A DNA stretch of 64,000 nucleotides. Origin: Haloterrigena gelatinilytica (GTDB lineage Archaea; Halobacteriota; Halobacteria; Halobacteriales; Natrialbaceae). A model generated the notes under the pieces. The model worked only from the letters and a program-made list of their open reading frames with translations, was not told where the DNA came from and searched no databases. Location: positions 1,550,001 to 1,614,000 of the forward strand of contig NZ_JABUQZ010000001.1 in NCBI RefSeq assembly GCF_013342145.1, read 5' to 3'. Positions 11,046-21,156 of this stretch are shown piece by piece. Position 1 is the stretch's first letter. The number at the start of each line of letters is the position of its first letter. Made by a program: the position numbers and the translations under genes.

Positions 11046-11077
11046 CGGTGCGATCGGGAGGCGAACTCGCCCGCCCC

Positions 11078-12412
11078 TTATTTGTCCGACTCAGAGGGAG
11101 ACTCGAGATTCGCGTCGCCGACGATCGTTCGGTCGGGCAGGGTCGGCGCCGGCGCTCGCCCGAGCGTGAGCAGGCGCTCGGTGCGGGTGATCTCGTCCGC
11201 GCTCGGATCGGCCTTCTCGATCTCTTCGAACTCGACCGCCACGCCGTCGGATTCGGCGGCGATCCGAACGGCGCACAGCTGATAGGACGGGTAGAACACC
11301 GGCGGAAGCACTCCGGCGACGACGTTCCGACGGTGGAGGCGCTTCAGCCACGTCCCGGTGTTGACGAGCACTCCGTCGCCGACCTCCTTCAGCAGCGGGC
11401 GATGGGTGTGTCCGTAGCAGAAGACCGCCGTCTCGGGGCGCTCGGCGAACAGCTCGCGGGCGGCCACCGCGTACGGCTCGTCGGGATCGACGGTGAGATC
11501 CGTCTCGAACACGCCGAACCGATCGACCGTCTTCCCGACGTCGCGGAGGACGAAGTAGAGCGGAACGCCCGCGAGCACCAACACGCCCGCGATCGCCGCG
11601 TTGACGACGAGGAGGAAGTGGACCGCCTCCCCGACGAGACCCAGCCGGGCGAGCACCGCGTCCGCCGTCTCGACGGGCATCGTCCAGACGCCGGCCACGT
11701 CCAGTCCGGCGAGCACCGCGAGCAGGACGCTGAGATTGAGCAACAGGAGGATCGGAATCGCGGCGTACCGCAGGAGGGGGTTCATCTCGCGGTAGAAGTA
11801 CTTCGAGAGGAGCCAACGGGGGACTCGTTCGGTCGGCGTCACCGCCTGCACGTCCTTCAACCAGTTGAACCGCCCCCGCTCGGACAGCCGGCCGGCCCTG
11901 CTCGTGACGTTGGTGTTGTAGTAGTAGCCGAGCGGCGTCTCGTAGGGATTGCCGAAGTCCTCGAATCGATTGTTGGGATCGCGCTGATGGCCGTGTTCGA
12001 AGTAGATCGTCCGCTCGCCGACCGGTCTGGTGATCGACTCGGCCCGGACGAGGTCGACGTTGTACTCGCTCAACCGCTCGACGTACTCGTCGTAGGCCGC
12101 GAGCTCGTTGTCGTGGTTGCCCGGCAACAGCGTAATTGGGATCGATTCGCCGGTTTCGCGCAGCTGTTCGAACAGTTCGGGGTACCGCTCGGTCAGGACG
12201 TCGAACTTCGCCAATCCATCGACTTCGGTGAACTCCCACAGCCCGAACGCGTCGCCGTTGATGACGAGTTCCGCGTCCTCGTCGGTCGTCGCGAGTCGCT
12301 CGAGAAAGTCGAGCAACTCCTCGAGGAAGTCGACCTCGCCCAGCTGTTCGTCGCCGCCGATGTGGAGATCGCTGATCACGTAGTAGACCGGATCGTCGGC
12401 GTCGGCTGCCAT
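11078..12412 (-). CDS. Membrane-inserted calcineurin-like metallophosphoesterase
   Basis: A 444-residue protein with all blocks of the binuclear metallophosphoesterase fold: ISDLHIGG (Asp15, His17), INGDAFG, LPGNHDNE, EHGHQRD and YGHTHRP. Between the fourth and last blocks is a long insertion containing at least two hydrophobic segments (IPILLLLNLSVLLAVLAGL, then FLLVVNAAIAGVLVLAGVPL), so the enzyme is anchored in the membrane with the catalytic fold likely in the cytoplasm. The substrate is unknown; phosphomonoesters, nucleotides and lipid precursors such as those hydrolysed by LpxH-like members are possible. The last 50 residues are a variable tail. Confidence 0.85.
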   Translation of the reverse strand: MAADADDPVYYVISDLHIGGDEQLGEVDFLEELLDFLERLATTDEDAELVINGDAFGLWEFTEVDGLAKFDVLTERYPELFEQLRETGESIPITLLPGNHDNELAAYDEYVERLSEYNVDLVRAESITRPVGERTIYFEHGHQRDPNNRFEDFGNPYETPLGYYYNTNVTSRAGRLSERGRFNWLKDVQAVTPTERVPRWLLSKYFYREMNPLLRYAAIPILLLLNLSVLLAVLAGLDVAGVWTMPVETADAVLARLGLVGEAVHFLLVVNAAIAGVLVLAGVPLYFVLRDVGKTVDRFGVFETDLTVDPDEPYAVAARELFAERPETAVFCYGHTHRPLLKEVGDGVLVNTGTWLKRLHRRNVVAGVLPPVFYPSYQLCAVRIAAESDGVAVEFEEIEKADPSADEITRTERLLTLGRAPAPTLPDRTIVGDANLESPSESDK

Positions 12413-12541
12413 GGCGTTTCACGTCCGACGCCGGAAGGGATAGTGTTGGTCCCCTTAGAGACGAGACGCGCCGCTGGCGGGGCGAGTCCGAACGCGACGA
12501 AACGGGGTCGAAACGGCCGGAACCGTGCCGGTCAGGAGCGA

Positions 12542-12937
12542 CTACGCCAGTTCGTCCTCGAGGCGGTCGGCCAGCCAGATCGCCGGCGGCCGATCCTCCT
12601 CCTCGACGAATCGGGTCACTTCCTCGCCGTCGTCTCCGTCCGCGCCAGCGGGCGCGCGCTCGACGACGACCGTCGGGATGTACTCGATGCCGTACTCCTC
12701 GACGCCGGGGCCCTGCTTGTCCTCGTCGACGGCGATCTCGTCGATGCGGTCCTCGGGGACGCCCGCGGCGTCGAGCGCGGCGCCGAAATCCGGCAGGAGT
12801 TTCCGGCAGTCCTTACACCAGTCGCCGCCCCAGACCTTGTACACCAGTTCGTCGTTGTGCGCTTCGAGCGTGTCGATCGCGTCCTCGTAGGAGGCCTCGT
12901 CCCACGCGGGGTTGGGCTCCATGGTCTCGAGACTCAT
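12542..12937 (-). CDS. Thioredoxin family protein
   Basis: A 131-residue protein with the redox motif GGDWCKDCRKLLPDF (WCKDC instead of the standard WCGPC) and the cis-proline region EYIPTVVV. It is likely a cytoplasmic thiol-disulfide protein or reductant for a specific enzyme; the altered dipeptide between the cysteines would change its redox potential. The ATG at 12937 (MSLETMEPN) is about 24 bases downstream of a TTAAG element on this strand; an in-frame ATG at 12922 is the alternative. It diverges from the cysteine synthase gene. Confidence 0.85.
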   Translation of the reverse strand: MSLETMEPNPAWDEASYEDAIDTLEAHNDELVYKVWGGDWCKDCRKLLPDFGAALDAAGVPEDRIDEIAVDEDKQGPGVEEYGIEYIPTVVVERAPAGADGDDGEEVTRFVEEEDRPPAIWLADRLEDELA

Positions 12938-13026
12938 ACTTCCCGATAGCGCGTCCGGGGGCTTAACGACGGTGTTTCCGTCACGGGAACGAACAGCCGG
13001 CACGTCCTGCCTGAGTCCAGCACCGG

Positions 13027-13034
13027 TTTACGTA
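13027..13034 (+). promoter_or_regulatory. TATA box of cysK
   Basis: TTTACGTA lies 22-29 bases before the ATG at 13056, which points to a leaderless mRNA and decides the start. Confidence 0.5.
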
Positions 13035-13055
13035 TCGACTTCCTAGGGGTTGCCA

Positions 13056-14033
<978 letters not shown>

Positions 14034-14117
14034 CGGCCGTTTGCTGTCCGCTCGAATCGCCGTAGGGCGACCACCCTCTCGAGACGCGAAAATCGTTCTT
14101 TCACCTTGGCGAATTCC

Positions 14118-14122
14118 TTTTA
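14118..14122 (+). promoter_or_regulatory. TATA box of the lipoprotein gene at 14147
   Basis: TTTTA sits 25-29 bases ahead of the ATG at 14147, the usual haloarchaeal leaderless spacing. Confidence 0.45.
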
Positions 14123-14146
14123 CCGAGCCCCGTCTCTCCTCGAGTA

Positions 14147-14812
14147 ATGATCGATCGGTCGCGACGAACGATCCTCTACGGGGCCGCTGGACTGTTCGCC
14201 CTCACTGCCGGCTGTCTCGACGAGATGGACGTCTCGGGTACCCCCAACGGAACCGACGGCACCGACGACGCCGATCCCGACGAGAGCGACCCCGAAGCGG
14301 CCGCGAGCGACGCGCCCGGCGAAGACGACGGCCTCGAGGCGTCCGACGCCGTCTCGTTCGACCGCAACCGGCCCCGAGAAGCGGACGCGACGTTGCTTAC
14401 CGACGCCGATCGAGCCCGCGATTGGCTCGCGGACCGCGGACTCGACGGAGAGCGATACACCGCGTTCGTCGACGAGACGACGTTCGACGACTCGGTCCTG
14501 CTCGGCCTCGAGGCGACGGGGCGGTCCCTCGATTACGAGCTGGTACTCGAGACGGTGACCGTCGAGGACGACGGCGACCCGACGCTCGTCGTCGAAGCGG
14601 CGGTTCGCGGGGAGTCGGACGAAGAATCGGGCCGTTTGAGCGGCCAGCAGCTGATCGGCGTCGGACAGCTCGTCCGCGCGACGTTCGACGGCGAGCCCGC
14701 GACGGACGCGTCCGTGACGATCGTCGACAGCGACGGCGAGTCCATTCAGAAAACGCTCGCCGTCGATAGCGCGAGCGAATCGACCGAAGCGACCGACGCC
14801 GACGACGCGTAG
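14147..14812 (+). CDS. Tat lipoprotein of unknown function
   Basis: A 221-residue protein with a twin-arginine signal (RSRRTILYGAAGLFALTAGC) whose Cys24 follows a good archaeal lipobox (LTAGC), so it should be lipid-anchored outside the cell. Residues 30-65 are a hyperacidic linker. The folded part from about residue 70 to 200 is unlike any family I can name; it contains DRARDWLADRGLDGERYTAFVDETTFDDSVLL and a beta-rich half ending SVTIVDSDGES. No neighbour suggests a partner. Confidence 0.75.
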   Translation: MIDRSRRTILYGAAGLFALTAGCLDEMDVSGTPNGTDGTDDADPDESDPEAAASDAPGEDDGLEASDAVSFDRNRPREADATLLTDADRARDWLADRGLDGERYTAFVDETTFDDSVLLGLEATGRSLDYELVLETVTVEDDGDPTLVVEAAVRGESDEESGRLSGQQLIGVGQLVRATFDGEPATDASVTIVDSDGESIQKTLAVDSASESTEATDADDA

Positions 14813-14852
14813 CGCACGCTCCCGATGCGTTCAGCTCTCGGCTGCAGCGTCG

Positions 14853-15437
14853 CTACGGCGAGTGTTCCGCTTCCGTGAGGCGAACGACGAGCGTCTCGTC
14901 GACGTCCCGGAGGTCGTAGGCCGGGAGTTCGCCGCCGGTCCGGCGCACGTACAGCGGTTCGACGAGCCGCCAGCTCGTCGTCTCGGGTCGCGTCTCGCCC
15001 GCGTCCGCCGATGCGTCCGACTCGGCGTCGTTCGCGGTCGATTCGGTGGCGTCACCCTCGCTCTCGTCCGCAGATTCAGCTTCGGCGTCGGGATCCGTGC
15101 CGACTCGCTCGAGGCCGTAGATCTTGCAGAATTCGGCGGTGTCGGCGGGTTCGACGTCGCCGTTGCGAAGCTCCGTGGCGAGCGCTCGCGAGAGCCACTC
15201 GTCCTCGCTGATGCTCGGCTCCTGGACGAGCGCCTCGTCGACGAACCGGGTGAGATACCAGTTCAGGTCGTTCAGCAGGGAGACGGCCGCGCCGACGCTG
15301 ACCGTCCGCAGGGAGATCGAGTTCTCGAACGGGCGGCGCAGATCGTACGTCGCGAGGGCCTCGCGGGAGGTCTCCCGGGAGAGGAGTTCGTACTGGAGGT
15401 TGCAGTCGGAATCCCCGATGAGACAGACGCGAGTCAC
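14853..15437 (-). CDS. Conserved haloarchaeal protein (resembles DUF5804)
   Basis: A 194-residue protein beginning MTRVCLIGDSDCNLQYELLS, followed by a conserved-looking block ENSISLRTVSVGAAVSLLNDLNWYLTRFVDEAL. Residues 125-155 are a low-complexity Asp/Ser/Glu/Ala linker, and a short C-terminal domain contains PLYVRRTGGELPAYDLRD. I recall similar proteins as a haloarchaea-only family (DUF5804), but the assignment is from memory. It is cytoplasmic and has no catalytic motif that I can identify. Confidence 0.75.
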   Translation of the reverse strand: MTRVCLIGDSDCNLQYELLSRETSREALATYDLRRPFENSISLRTVSVGAAVSLLNDLNWYLTRFVDEALVQEPSISEDEWLSRALATELRNGDVEPADTAEFCKIYGLERVGTDPDAEAESADESEGDATESTANDAESDASADAGETRPETTSWRLVEPLYVRRTGGELPAYDLRDVDETLVVRLTEAEHSP

Positions 15438-15530
15438 TAGTCTGTGGTCGGTGCGTCTGCGTAATGTGGGTTTCGTCTCCGCCCGCCCGGGCGAACTGAC
15501 GGTCCGTCCGCGTCGCCCGCCGTCCGGCCG

Positions 15531-15740
15531 TCAGTTCTCCGGCGTGGTCCAATCGAACTCGGTCGAATCGACGTCGCTGACCGGGACGTCCTGTCCGATC
15601 TCGTACTCGGAAACGGCACCGCAGTCGTAACACTCGAGGACGACGTCCGCGTCGTGGGCGAGGATACTGACCTCGCCCGATCCGTCACACGATGGACACG
15701 ACAGCCACTCCTGAAACTGATAGTCGACATCTCCGCACAT
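15531..15740 (-). CDS. Small zinc-ribbon protein
   Basis: A 69-residue protein with two cysteine knuckles, LSCPSCDGSG and LECYDCGAVS, spaced as in a rubredoxin-like zinc ribbon. Such small haloarchaeal ribbons may bind nucleic acid or act as structural partners; nothing more specific can be said. The ATG at 15740 puts MCGDVDYQFQEWL before the first knuckle. It lies about 90 bases before the DUF5804-like gene on the same strand. Confidence 0.7.
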   Translation of the reverse strand: MCGDVDYQFQEWLSCPSCDGSGEVSILAHDADVVLECYDCGAVSEYEIGQDVPVSDVDSTEFDWTTPEN

Positions 15741-15821
15741 TGCTTTGCCGTCGTATTTCCACTGTCGACGGGGGAGAATGCGTCCGTTGACTGGTCAATC
15801 CGTTTTTGTCGTCACCGGCGG

Positions 15822-16481
15822 TCAGTTGAGGTCGGTGACCGACGAGAGCAACACCCGCCGGAGGACCTTCTCGTTGCCCCGTCGAATCCGGTCCGAGACC
15901 GCCTGGCGCGAGATGTCGAGTTCGGCCGCCAACTCGTCGAGGTCCGCCTCGCTCGGCGTCGCGAAGTAGCCCCGCTGGAGCGCCAGCACCAGCGCCTCGC
16001 GCTGTTCGGCCGTGAGACCGAACCGGCGGCCGCGCTCGGACTCCTCGGTCAGCGTGTACGTCCGCTCGACGTGGACCTCGATGTCGTGGTCCGTCAGGTA
16101 GTTGTAGAGGTGGGTGAGCTTGTCGTGGTTGTTGAACCGGAGCCTGAACACCCAGTTCCCGTCGGCCCGTCCCTCGAGGACCGTCGCCTCGGTCTCCGCG
16201 ATCCCGGTCATGAGGTCCTCGTCGTACTCGCCCCACTCGACGCGGTAGAGGCCGCTCGAGCCGACCCTGTCGAGAGCGATCAACTCCCTGACGGAGGGGC
16301 TCTCGCGGACCGTCTCCTCGTACGACTGCAGATCGTCCCCCGTCGCCCAGACGAACGGCATCACGGCGCTCTCCGTCGGGACGATCCGCTCGAGTTCGAG
16401 TTCGACGTCTGGCCCGCCCGAGAGCGCGCGCCCGAGGACGAACGCGTCGGGCTCGATCGAGAACTCCAGGATGACGCTCAT
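15822..16481 (-). CDS. Bat-type HTH transcriptional regulator
   Basis: A 219-residue protein of the haloarchaeal bacterio-opsin-activator family. The N-terminal 155 residues form the variable sensor-like domain (MSVILEFSIEPDAFVLGRAL). The C-terminal HTH_10 domain runs from about residue 158: LTAEQREALVLALQRGYFATPSEADLDELAAELDISRQAVSDRIRRG, ending VTDLN. It should bind DNA as a transcription regulator; the ligand and targets are unknown. The ATG at 16481 was chosen because longer in-frame reading upstream is Arg-rich and unlike the family. Its 5' end is about 90 bases from the stop of thiI. Confidence 0.88.
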   Translation of the reverse strand: MSVILEFSIEPDAFVLGRALSGGPDVELELERIVPTESAVMPFVWATGDDLQSYEETVRESPSVRELIALDRVGSSGLYRVEWGEYDEDLMTGIAETEATVLEGRADGNWVFRLRFNNHDKLTHLYNYLTDHDIEVHVERTYTLTEESERGRRFGLTAEQREALVLALQRGYFATPSEADLDELAAELDISRQAVSDRIRRGNEKVLRRVLLSSVTDLN

Positions 16482-16570
16482 ACGGGTCGAACCGGGGCCA
16501 TCGAGAAAGCCGTTCCCCTCGGCGCTCGATCGGTCCCCCGAGAAGCGGTCGTCGCCGGGCGGCCGACGAG

Positions 16571-17749
16571 TTACGGTTCGACCAGGTCCGCGTTCTTCGC
16601 CGCCTCCTCGGCGCGCTCGAGGAGGTCGTCTGGCTCGTGTTCGAGCAGCGGCTCGAGGCGGGCGTTGGTCTCGACGCGGTCGGGGGTGACGCGGTTGCAG
16701 CCGGCGTCGATCGTCGAGTCGGTGAACGTGCCGATCTCGCGGGCCTGGGCGACGATGTCCTGCTTGTCGCGGGTCAGCAGCGGGCGGTGGATCGGGAGGT
16801 CGGCGGCGCGGCTGGTGACGCCGAGGTTCTGGAGGGTCTGGCTCGACTTCTGGCCGACGGCCTCCCCGGTGACGATCCCGTGGGCGTCGACGCGCTCGGC
16901 CAGCGTCTCGGCGGCTCGGTAGAAGAACCGGCGCAGGGAGAGCATCCGCCCCTTGTCCATCTCTCGGACCAGCAGGTCGACCGTCTCGCCCCCGGGGATC
17001 CGGTAGACGTCCATGTCGAAATTGGGCGCGTACTCGGAGAGGAGCCGGACGGTCTCCATCGCACGCGCCTCGTGGTCGATCCCGCCGTAGTCGCCGAGGT
17101 CGACGTAGGCCGGCACGATCGGGCTCCCCCGCTTCATGATCTCGTAGGCCGCGACCGGCGAGTCGATCCCGCCGCTGACCAGCGCGACCGCGGGCTCCTG
17201 GGAGCCGAGCGGCAGCCCTCCCGGCCCGGAGCGCTTCTCGAGGTAGACGTAGGTGCACTTATCGCGGACTTCGACGCCGAAGGTGACGTCGGGATCGTCG
17301 AGGTCGACTTCGGGCTCGAACTCGTCCTCGACGGCGGCCCAGACGGCGTCGCCGCCCTCGCGGGCCAGGTCCTCGCTGCTGTAGGGGACGTCCTTGTTCG
17401 CCCGGCGGGCGTCGACCGCGAACGCGCCGCCGTCGTAACACTCGCGGGCGGCCTCGGTCAGCGCCTCGAGGATGCGTTCCTTCTCGGTGCTGACGGTCAG
17501 GGCGGGGCTGGCCGAGACGACGCCGAAGGCGTCGGTCGCCGCGTCAGTGGCTTCTTCGACGGCGTCCTCGGTCGTGTGGATCAGCGGTCGGTTCCACTTG
17601 CGCTCGACGTCGCCTGGGATCGAGCGGTCCTCGAGGAGGGCCTCGAGGTTCTCGCAGAGGACGTCCACCATGTACCGCTTGACGGTGTTACTCTTGGTGT
17701 TGAGGTCCCCGTGACGAACGAGGACAGTATCGGCTCCCGGGGGGTACAT
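16571..17749 (-). CDS. thiI: tRNA sulfurtransferase ThiI
   Basis: A 392-residue protein with the N-terminal ferredoxin-like and THUMP domains (about residues 1-165) and an ATP pyrophosphatase domain with the PP-loop SGGIDSP at residues 192-198. It makes 4-thiouridine at position 8 of tRNA. The rhodanese domain of the E. coli enzyme is absent, as in archaea, and a conserved cysteine is retained in the DAGCNRVTPDR segment. CCTATAAGG at 17771-17779 is positioned for a leaderless transcript beginning at 17749. Confidence 0.93.
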   Translation of the reverse strand: MYPPGADTVLVRHGDLNTKSNTVKRYMVDVLCENLEALLEDRSIPGDVERKWNRPLIHTTEDAVEEATDAATDAFGVVSASPALTVSTEKERILEALTEAARECYDGGAFAVDARRANKDVPYSSEDLAREGGDAVWAAVEDEFEPEVDLDDPDVTFGVEVRDKCTYVYLEKRSGPGGLPLGSQEPAVALVSGGIDSPVAAYEIMKRGSPIVPAYVDLGDYGGIDHEARAMETVRLLSEYAPNFDMDVYRIPGGETVDLLVREMDKGRMLSLRRFFYRAAETLAERVDAHGIVTGEAVGQKSSQTLQNLGVTSRAADLPIHRPLLTRDKQDIVAQAREIGTFTDSTIDAGCNRVTPDRVETNARLEPLLEHEPDDLLERAEEAAKNADLVEP

Positions 17750-17770
17750 GAACGTGGATAGCGGGTCGCG

Positions 17771-17779
17771 CCTATAAGG
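17771..17779 (-). promoter_or_regulatory. TATA box of thiI
   Basis: The reverse strand reads CCTTATAGG, 22-30 bases upstream of the thiI ATG at 17749. Confidence 0.5.
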
Positions 17780-17827
17780 GGGTTACGAGGCGCGGACTCG
17801 AGGGCGGACGCGGGAGACGAGCCCGGT

Positions 17828-19066
17828 TCAACTCGCCGACTCGCTGACGGTCGGACTCACGCGGCCGGTGTGGACGTAGATGCCGGCGACGAGGATGACC
17901 CCCGCGAGCATCGGGATGACGGCGCTGGCGGCGTAGAGGCCGTCGAATCCGAACCCGAGGTCCTGTATCAGCGGCAGCGAGACGAGCGGCCCGAGCGCGC
18001 CGCCGACGTCGCCGAAGACGTTGTTCGTCCCCATCGCGCGGCCGACACGCTCCTCGGGCGTGAGGTCGGCCAGCAGCGCCGTCAGCGGGCCGCCGACCCC
18101 GCCCTGCCCGGCGCCGATCAGGACGCAGGCCAGCACCAGCACCTCGAAGCTCGAGCCGAACGCGAGGACGGCGAAGCCGACACAGGAGGTGACGAGGAAG
18201 CCGAGCATGACGGGGACGCGCGCGCCGACCGAGTCGGAGAGCGCGCCGCCGCCGAGGGTGAATACCGACCCCGACAGCACGGTGACGGCCATCAGCATCC
18301 CCGAGGAGCCCTGCGCGTCGAGCCCGAAGATGGAGATGGCGCGCGCGTCGATCAGGAGCACCAGCGTCGAGAAGAGGACGCCGATGTACGCGAAGTAGAG
18401 CCCGAAGTTGACGAGGCCGATCGTCAGCGCCGGGAGGCTCCGCTCGACGTCCCAGGGTTTGACCGCGCGCTGCTCGCCCTCGACGTGGGTCTCTGGGACG
18501 ATCAGGTAGGCGATGACGCTCGCGAGGCCGGCGAAGGCGGCCGCGAGGACGAACGCCGTGACGTTGCCCCAGACGTCGCTGACGACGCCGCCCATGACCA
18601 GCCCCGCGGGGAACCCGAAGGTGATGCCCGCGCGGACGATCCCCATGCTGGTCCCCCTCGAGTCGGCCTCGCTGACGTCCGCCGTGATCGTGTAGGCGGT
18701 CGCGAAGACGAGCGCGCTGCCGATCCCCCAGCAGACGCGGGCGAGCATGAACCAGCCCTCCGGGAACGACGAGACGATGGCGACGACGTAGCCGAACGTC
18801 GCCAGCCCCTCGATCGCCAGTCCCGCGACGAACGGCGTCCGGGTGCCGACGCGGTCGATGAGCACGCCCGCCGGCGCGTTGGCCACGAGCCGCGTGATCC
18901 GGTTGGCGCTCAGGATCAGGCCGACCAGAAACGGCGAGATGCCCAGCACCGCGCCCAGGTTCGGCAGGATGGGAAAGACCACGCCGCCGCCGAAGCCGAC
19001 GAAGAAGGTGCTGGCGACGACGGCGAAGACGACGCGGTTCGAACCGGCGATGGAGGGCAGTTTCAC
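17828..19066 (-). CDS. MFS transporter
   Basis: A 412-residue membrane protein with twelve predicted hydrophobic helices and the MFS motif A-like GVLIDRVGTRTPF after helix 2, repeated in the second half as ALSDSVGARVPVML. A central acidic-basic loop near residue 200 (ETHVEGEQRAVKPWD) is the usual cytoplasmic linker. The family includes multidrug and sugar exporters; the substrate is unknown. Reading the complementary strand gives long open frames that are only shadows of this gene. A TTTACGTA-type sequence about 35 bases before the ATG on this strand may be the promoter. Confidence 0.88.
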   Translation of the reverse strand: MKLPSIAGSNRVVFAVVASTFFVGFGGGVVFPILPNLGAVLGISPFLVGLILSANRITRLVANAPAGVLIDRVGTRTPFVAGLAIEGLATFGYVVAIVSSFPEGWFMLARVCWGIGSALVFATAYTITADVSEADSRGTSMGIVRAGITFGFPAGLVMGGVVSDVWGNVTAFVLAAAFAGLASVIAYLIVPETHVEGEQRAVKPWDVERSLPALTIGLVNFGLYFAYIGVLFSTLVLLIDARAISIFGLDAQGSSGMLMAVTVLSGSVFTLGGGALSDSVGARVPVMLGFLVTSCVGFAVLAFGSSFEVLVLACVLIGAGQGGVGGPLTALLADLTPEERVGRAMGTNNVFGDVGGALGPLVSLPLIQDLGFGFDGLYAASAVIPMLAGVILVAGIYVHTGRVSPTVSESAS

Positions 19067-19210
19067 TGGCGATCGCTCTCGAGTTGTCCGTTCGGAAGAC
19101 GCTACGTAAACCGCACAGCGTTGGGTCTGAAGGGTCTGTCGGAACCGGCGACGGGGTCCGACTCACGGGCTCGTCGCTCGGTTCGAGAAGGGGTACGGGT
19201 ACTCGACCGC

Positions 19211-20416
19211 TCAGAACGTCGAGAGTTCGCCGTCGATCACGCGGCGCGTGATCTCGGTGACGTCGGCGAGTTCCTCGTCGACGATCGCCTCGACGTCGTC
19301 TTCGACGTCGCCGACCGCGACGCCCTCCTCGGTGACCAGTTCGACGTCGGCGACGTGGGGCCGGTCGATCGGGCGGCCGATCTGGGAGAGCAGGCGCACG
19401 CGCAGGTCGCGGATCTCGTCGACGTCGTCGACGACCGACTCGGCGATCTCCGTCGAGAGCAGGTTGTAGATCTTCCCGATGTGGTTGACGGGGTTCTTGC
19501 CGCTGGTCGCCTCCATCGACATCGAGCGGTTGGGCGTGATCAGGCCGTTGGCGCGGTTCCCCCGACCGACGGAGCCGTCGTCGCCCTGTTCGGCGGAGGT
19601 GCCCGTCACGGTGAGGTAGATCGAACCCTCGTCGTAGTCGTCGGCGTTGTTGACGTGGACGGCGACCTCGCGGTCGGTGTACTCCCCGGCGATCTCCTCG
19701 ACGTACGCCTGAACCTCGTCGACGGCGTCGCTGTAGGCGTCCATGTCCGGGACGTACTCGTCGACCATCGCCGCCGCGACGGTGACGTCGATCCGGTCGC
19801 CCTCGCGTTTGCCCATGATCTTCACGTCGGGCCCCAGGTACGGATTTTCGTCGGCGAACTCCCCGTTGAGTCGTCGCTCGGCCTCGAGGACGATCTCCTC
19901 CGTTTCGGTCAGCGGCGCGTGGCCGACGCCGTAGCTCGTGTCGTTTGCCATCGGCACGGAGACCTCGTCCTCCCCGAAGACCTCCTGGAGGTCGCCGCTG
20001 CCCTCGCCGAGTTTGACGTCGACGACGATGTCCTCGCCGAGCTCGAGTTGCGGGATCGTCTCCGAGAGGTAGTCGCGCGCGGCCCGCAGGGCCACCGTCT
20101 CGGCGGGGATGGTCTCGCCGTCGTAGTGTTTGGTCGCGCGGCCGACGATCAGGAGATAGATGGGGTCGACGACCTCGCCGCCGCCGAACGCGGGAGCGGC
20201 CTCGCCGGCGACCAGTTGCGTCTCGTCGGTGTTGAAGTGCAGCACTTCGCCAACGCGGTCGATGTACTCGCGTGCCAGCGCGCCGGCGACGGCCTCGGCG
20301 ACCCCGTCGCAGATCGAGTCGGGGTGGCCGATCCCCTTTCGCTCGACGACTTCCACTTCCTGATCTTCCACTGCCTGACGATCGATAGATTCGATTCGAA
20401 TGTTCCGCTCGCTCAT
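19211..20416 (-). CDS. mat: Archaeal S-adenosylmethionine synthetase
   Basis: A 401-residue enzyme of the archaeal MAT family, which is unrelated in most of its sequence to bacterial MetK. It makes S-adenosylmethionine from methionine and ATP. Landmarks are [19 protein letters not shown] at the N-terminus, [41 protein letters not shown], and the nucleotide-binding [17 protein letters not shown] with [28 protein letters not shown]. Length matches the family. The reverse-strand TTATAG at 20441-20448 fits a leaderless transcript from 20416. Confidence 0.97.
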   Translation of the reverse strand: MSERNIRIESIDRQAVEDQEVEVVERKGIGHPDSICDGVAEAVAGALAREYIDRVGEVLHFNTDETQLVAGEAAPAFGGGEVVDPIYLLIVGRATKHYDGETIPAETVALRAARDYLSETIPQLELGEDIVVDVKLGEGSGDLQEVFGEDEVSVPMANDTSYGVGHAPLTETEEIVLEAERRLNGEFADENPYLGPDVKIMGKREGDRIDVTVAAAMVDEYVPDMDAYSDAVDEVQAYVEEIAGEYTDREVAVHVNNADDYDEGSIYLTVTGTSAEQGDDGSVGRGNRANGLITPNRSMSMEATSGKNPVNHIGKIYNLLSTEIAESVVDDVDEIRDLRVRLLSQIGRPIDRPHVADVELVTEEGVAVGDVEDDVEAIVDEELADVTEITRRVIDGELSTF

Positions 20417-20440
20417 TACCGGGGATTGGCGGAGCGCCGT

Positions 20441-20448
20441 TCTATAAC
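20441..20448 (-). promoter_or_regulatory. TATA box of the SAM synthetase gene
   Basis: The reverse strand reads GTTATAGA, 25-32 bases before the ATG at 20416. Confidence 0.5.
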
Positions 20449-20522
20449 TTGCGGATATGATTCTCCAGTCCGCTCATAACTGTCAGGAGTTATCGTGCGT
20501 CCTGCCGTCACAAACGGTCGAC

Positions 20523-21062
20523 TCAGGACTCGAGTAGCAGTCCCAGATACGAGGTCCTGAGCTGGTCGTCCGGATCGAGGTCGAGCCGCTCGAGGACATC
20601 GTACGCGCCCTCGCGGGCCGACTCGACCTCGTCCGCCGCCGAGACCTCGGTCTCGACCTCGACGTACTCGCCGACGTCGTCGACCGCGTCGAGGGTGACG
20701 GTGTACCCCTCGAGCCCGTAGCGCTCGCGTTCCTTGCGGACCGTCGCGGCCGCCTCGAAGCCGAGGCCCGTCAGGACGGCGTCCATCGTCTCGCCGTCGT
20801 CGACGCCGGTCTCGAACTCCTCGCGGCTCTTGGACTCGTCGTCCAGCAGCGGCCCCTTGTAGGTGATCCGGCTCTCGTCGCCGCCGTCGGACGACTCCCG
20901 CCGGATGCGCAGCGCCTCGTCGGTCTCGGGGAACGACCGGTGGGGCGCGTCGTAGTACGTATCCGCCTGCACGACGGTCCGCTTTCGGGTCGCGCCGAGC
21001 GCCTCGAGGCGGTCCCGGACGGCCTCGAGATCCGCGGGGACCTTCACTTCGACCTCGTACAT
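20523..21062 (-). CDS. cyaB: CYTH domain protein (class IV adenylate cyclase / triphosphatase family)
   Basis: A 179-residue protein that starts MYEVEVKVP and has the alternating charged strands of the CYTH tunnel fold: EVEVKV, DTYYDAPHRSF, ALRIRR, RITYKGP and YVEVETEV. Bacterial and archaeal members are annotated as class IV adenylate cyclase (CyaB) or as thiamine/inorganic triphosphatase, and sequence does not decide which. The ATG at 21062 is chosen because the family begins with the EVEVK strand; an extension to 21116 is unlikely. It diverges from the FKBP gene. Confidence 0.85.
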   Translation of the reverse strand: MYEVEVKVPADLEAVRDRLEALGATRKRTVVQADTYYDAPHRSFPETDEALRIRRESSDGGDESRITYKGPLLDDESKSREEFETGVDDGETMDAVLTGLGFEAAATVRKERERYGLEGYTVTLDAVDDVGEYVEVETEVSAADEVESAREGAYDVLERLDLDPDDQLRTSYLGLLLES

Positions 21063-21126
21063 GGGTGAGCGCACGCGGACCGGCCGTAAGTATCGGTCGT
21101 TCTCCTCCTCGCGCAAAAGCGTCGTC

Positions 21127-21134
21127 CTTAAATG
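21127..21134 (+). promoter_or_regulatory. TATA box of the FKBP gene
   Basis: CTTAAATG lies 23-30 bases before the ATG at 21157. Confidence 0.45.
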
Positions 21135-21156
21135 TAGACGGCGGGACGTACAACGT

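Noticed and set aside
17870-20479. 869-residue plus-strand frame across the MFS and SAM synthetase genes
   Set aside because: It spans two well-recognised genes on the opposite strand and has low-complexity Arg/Asp/Val composition.
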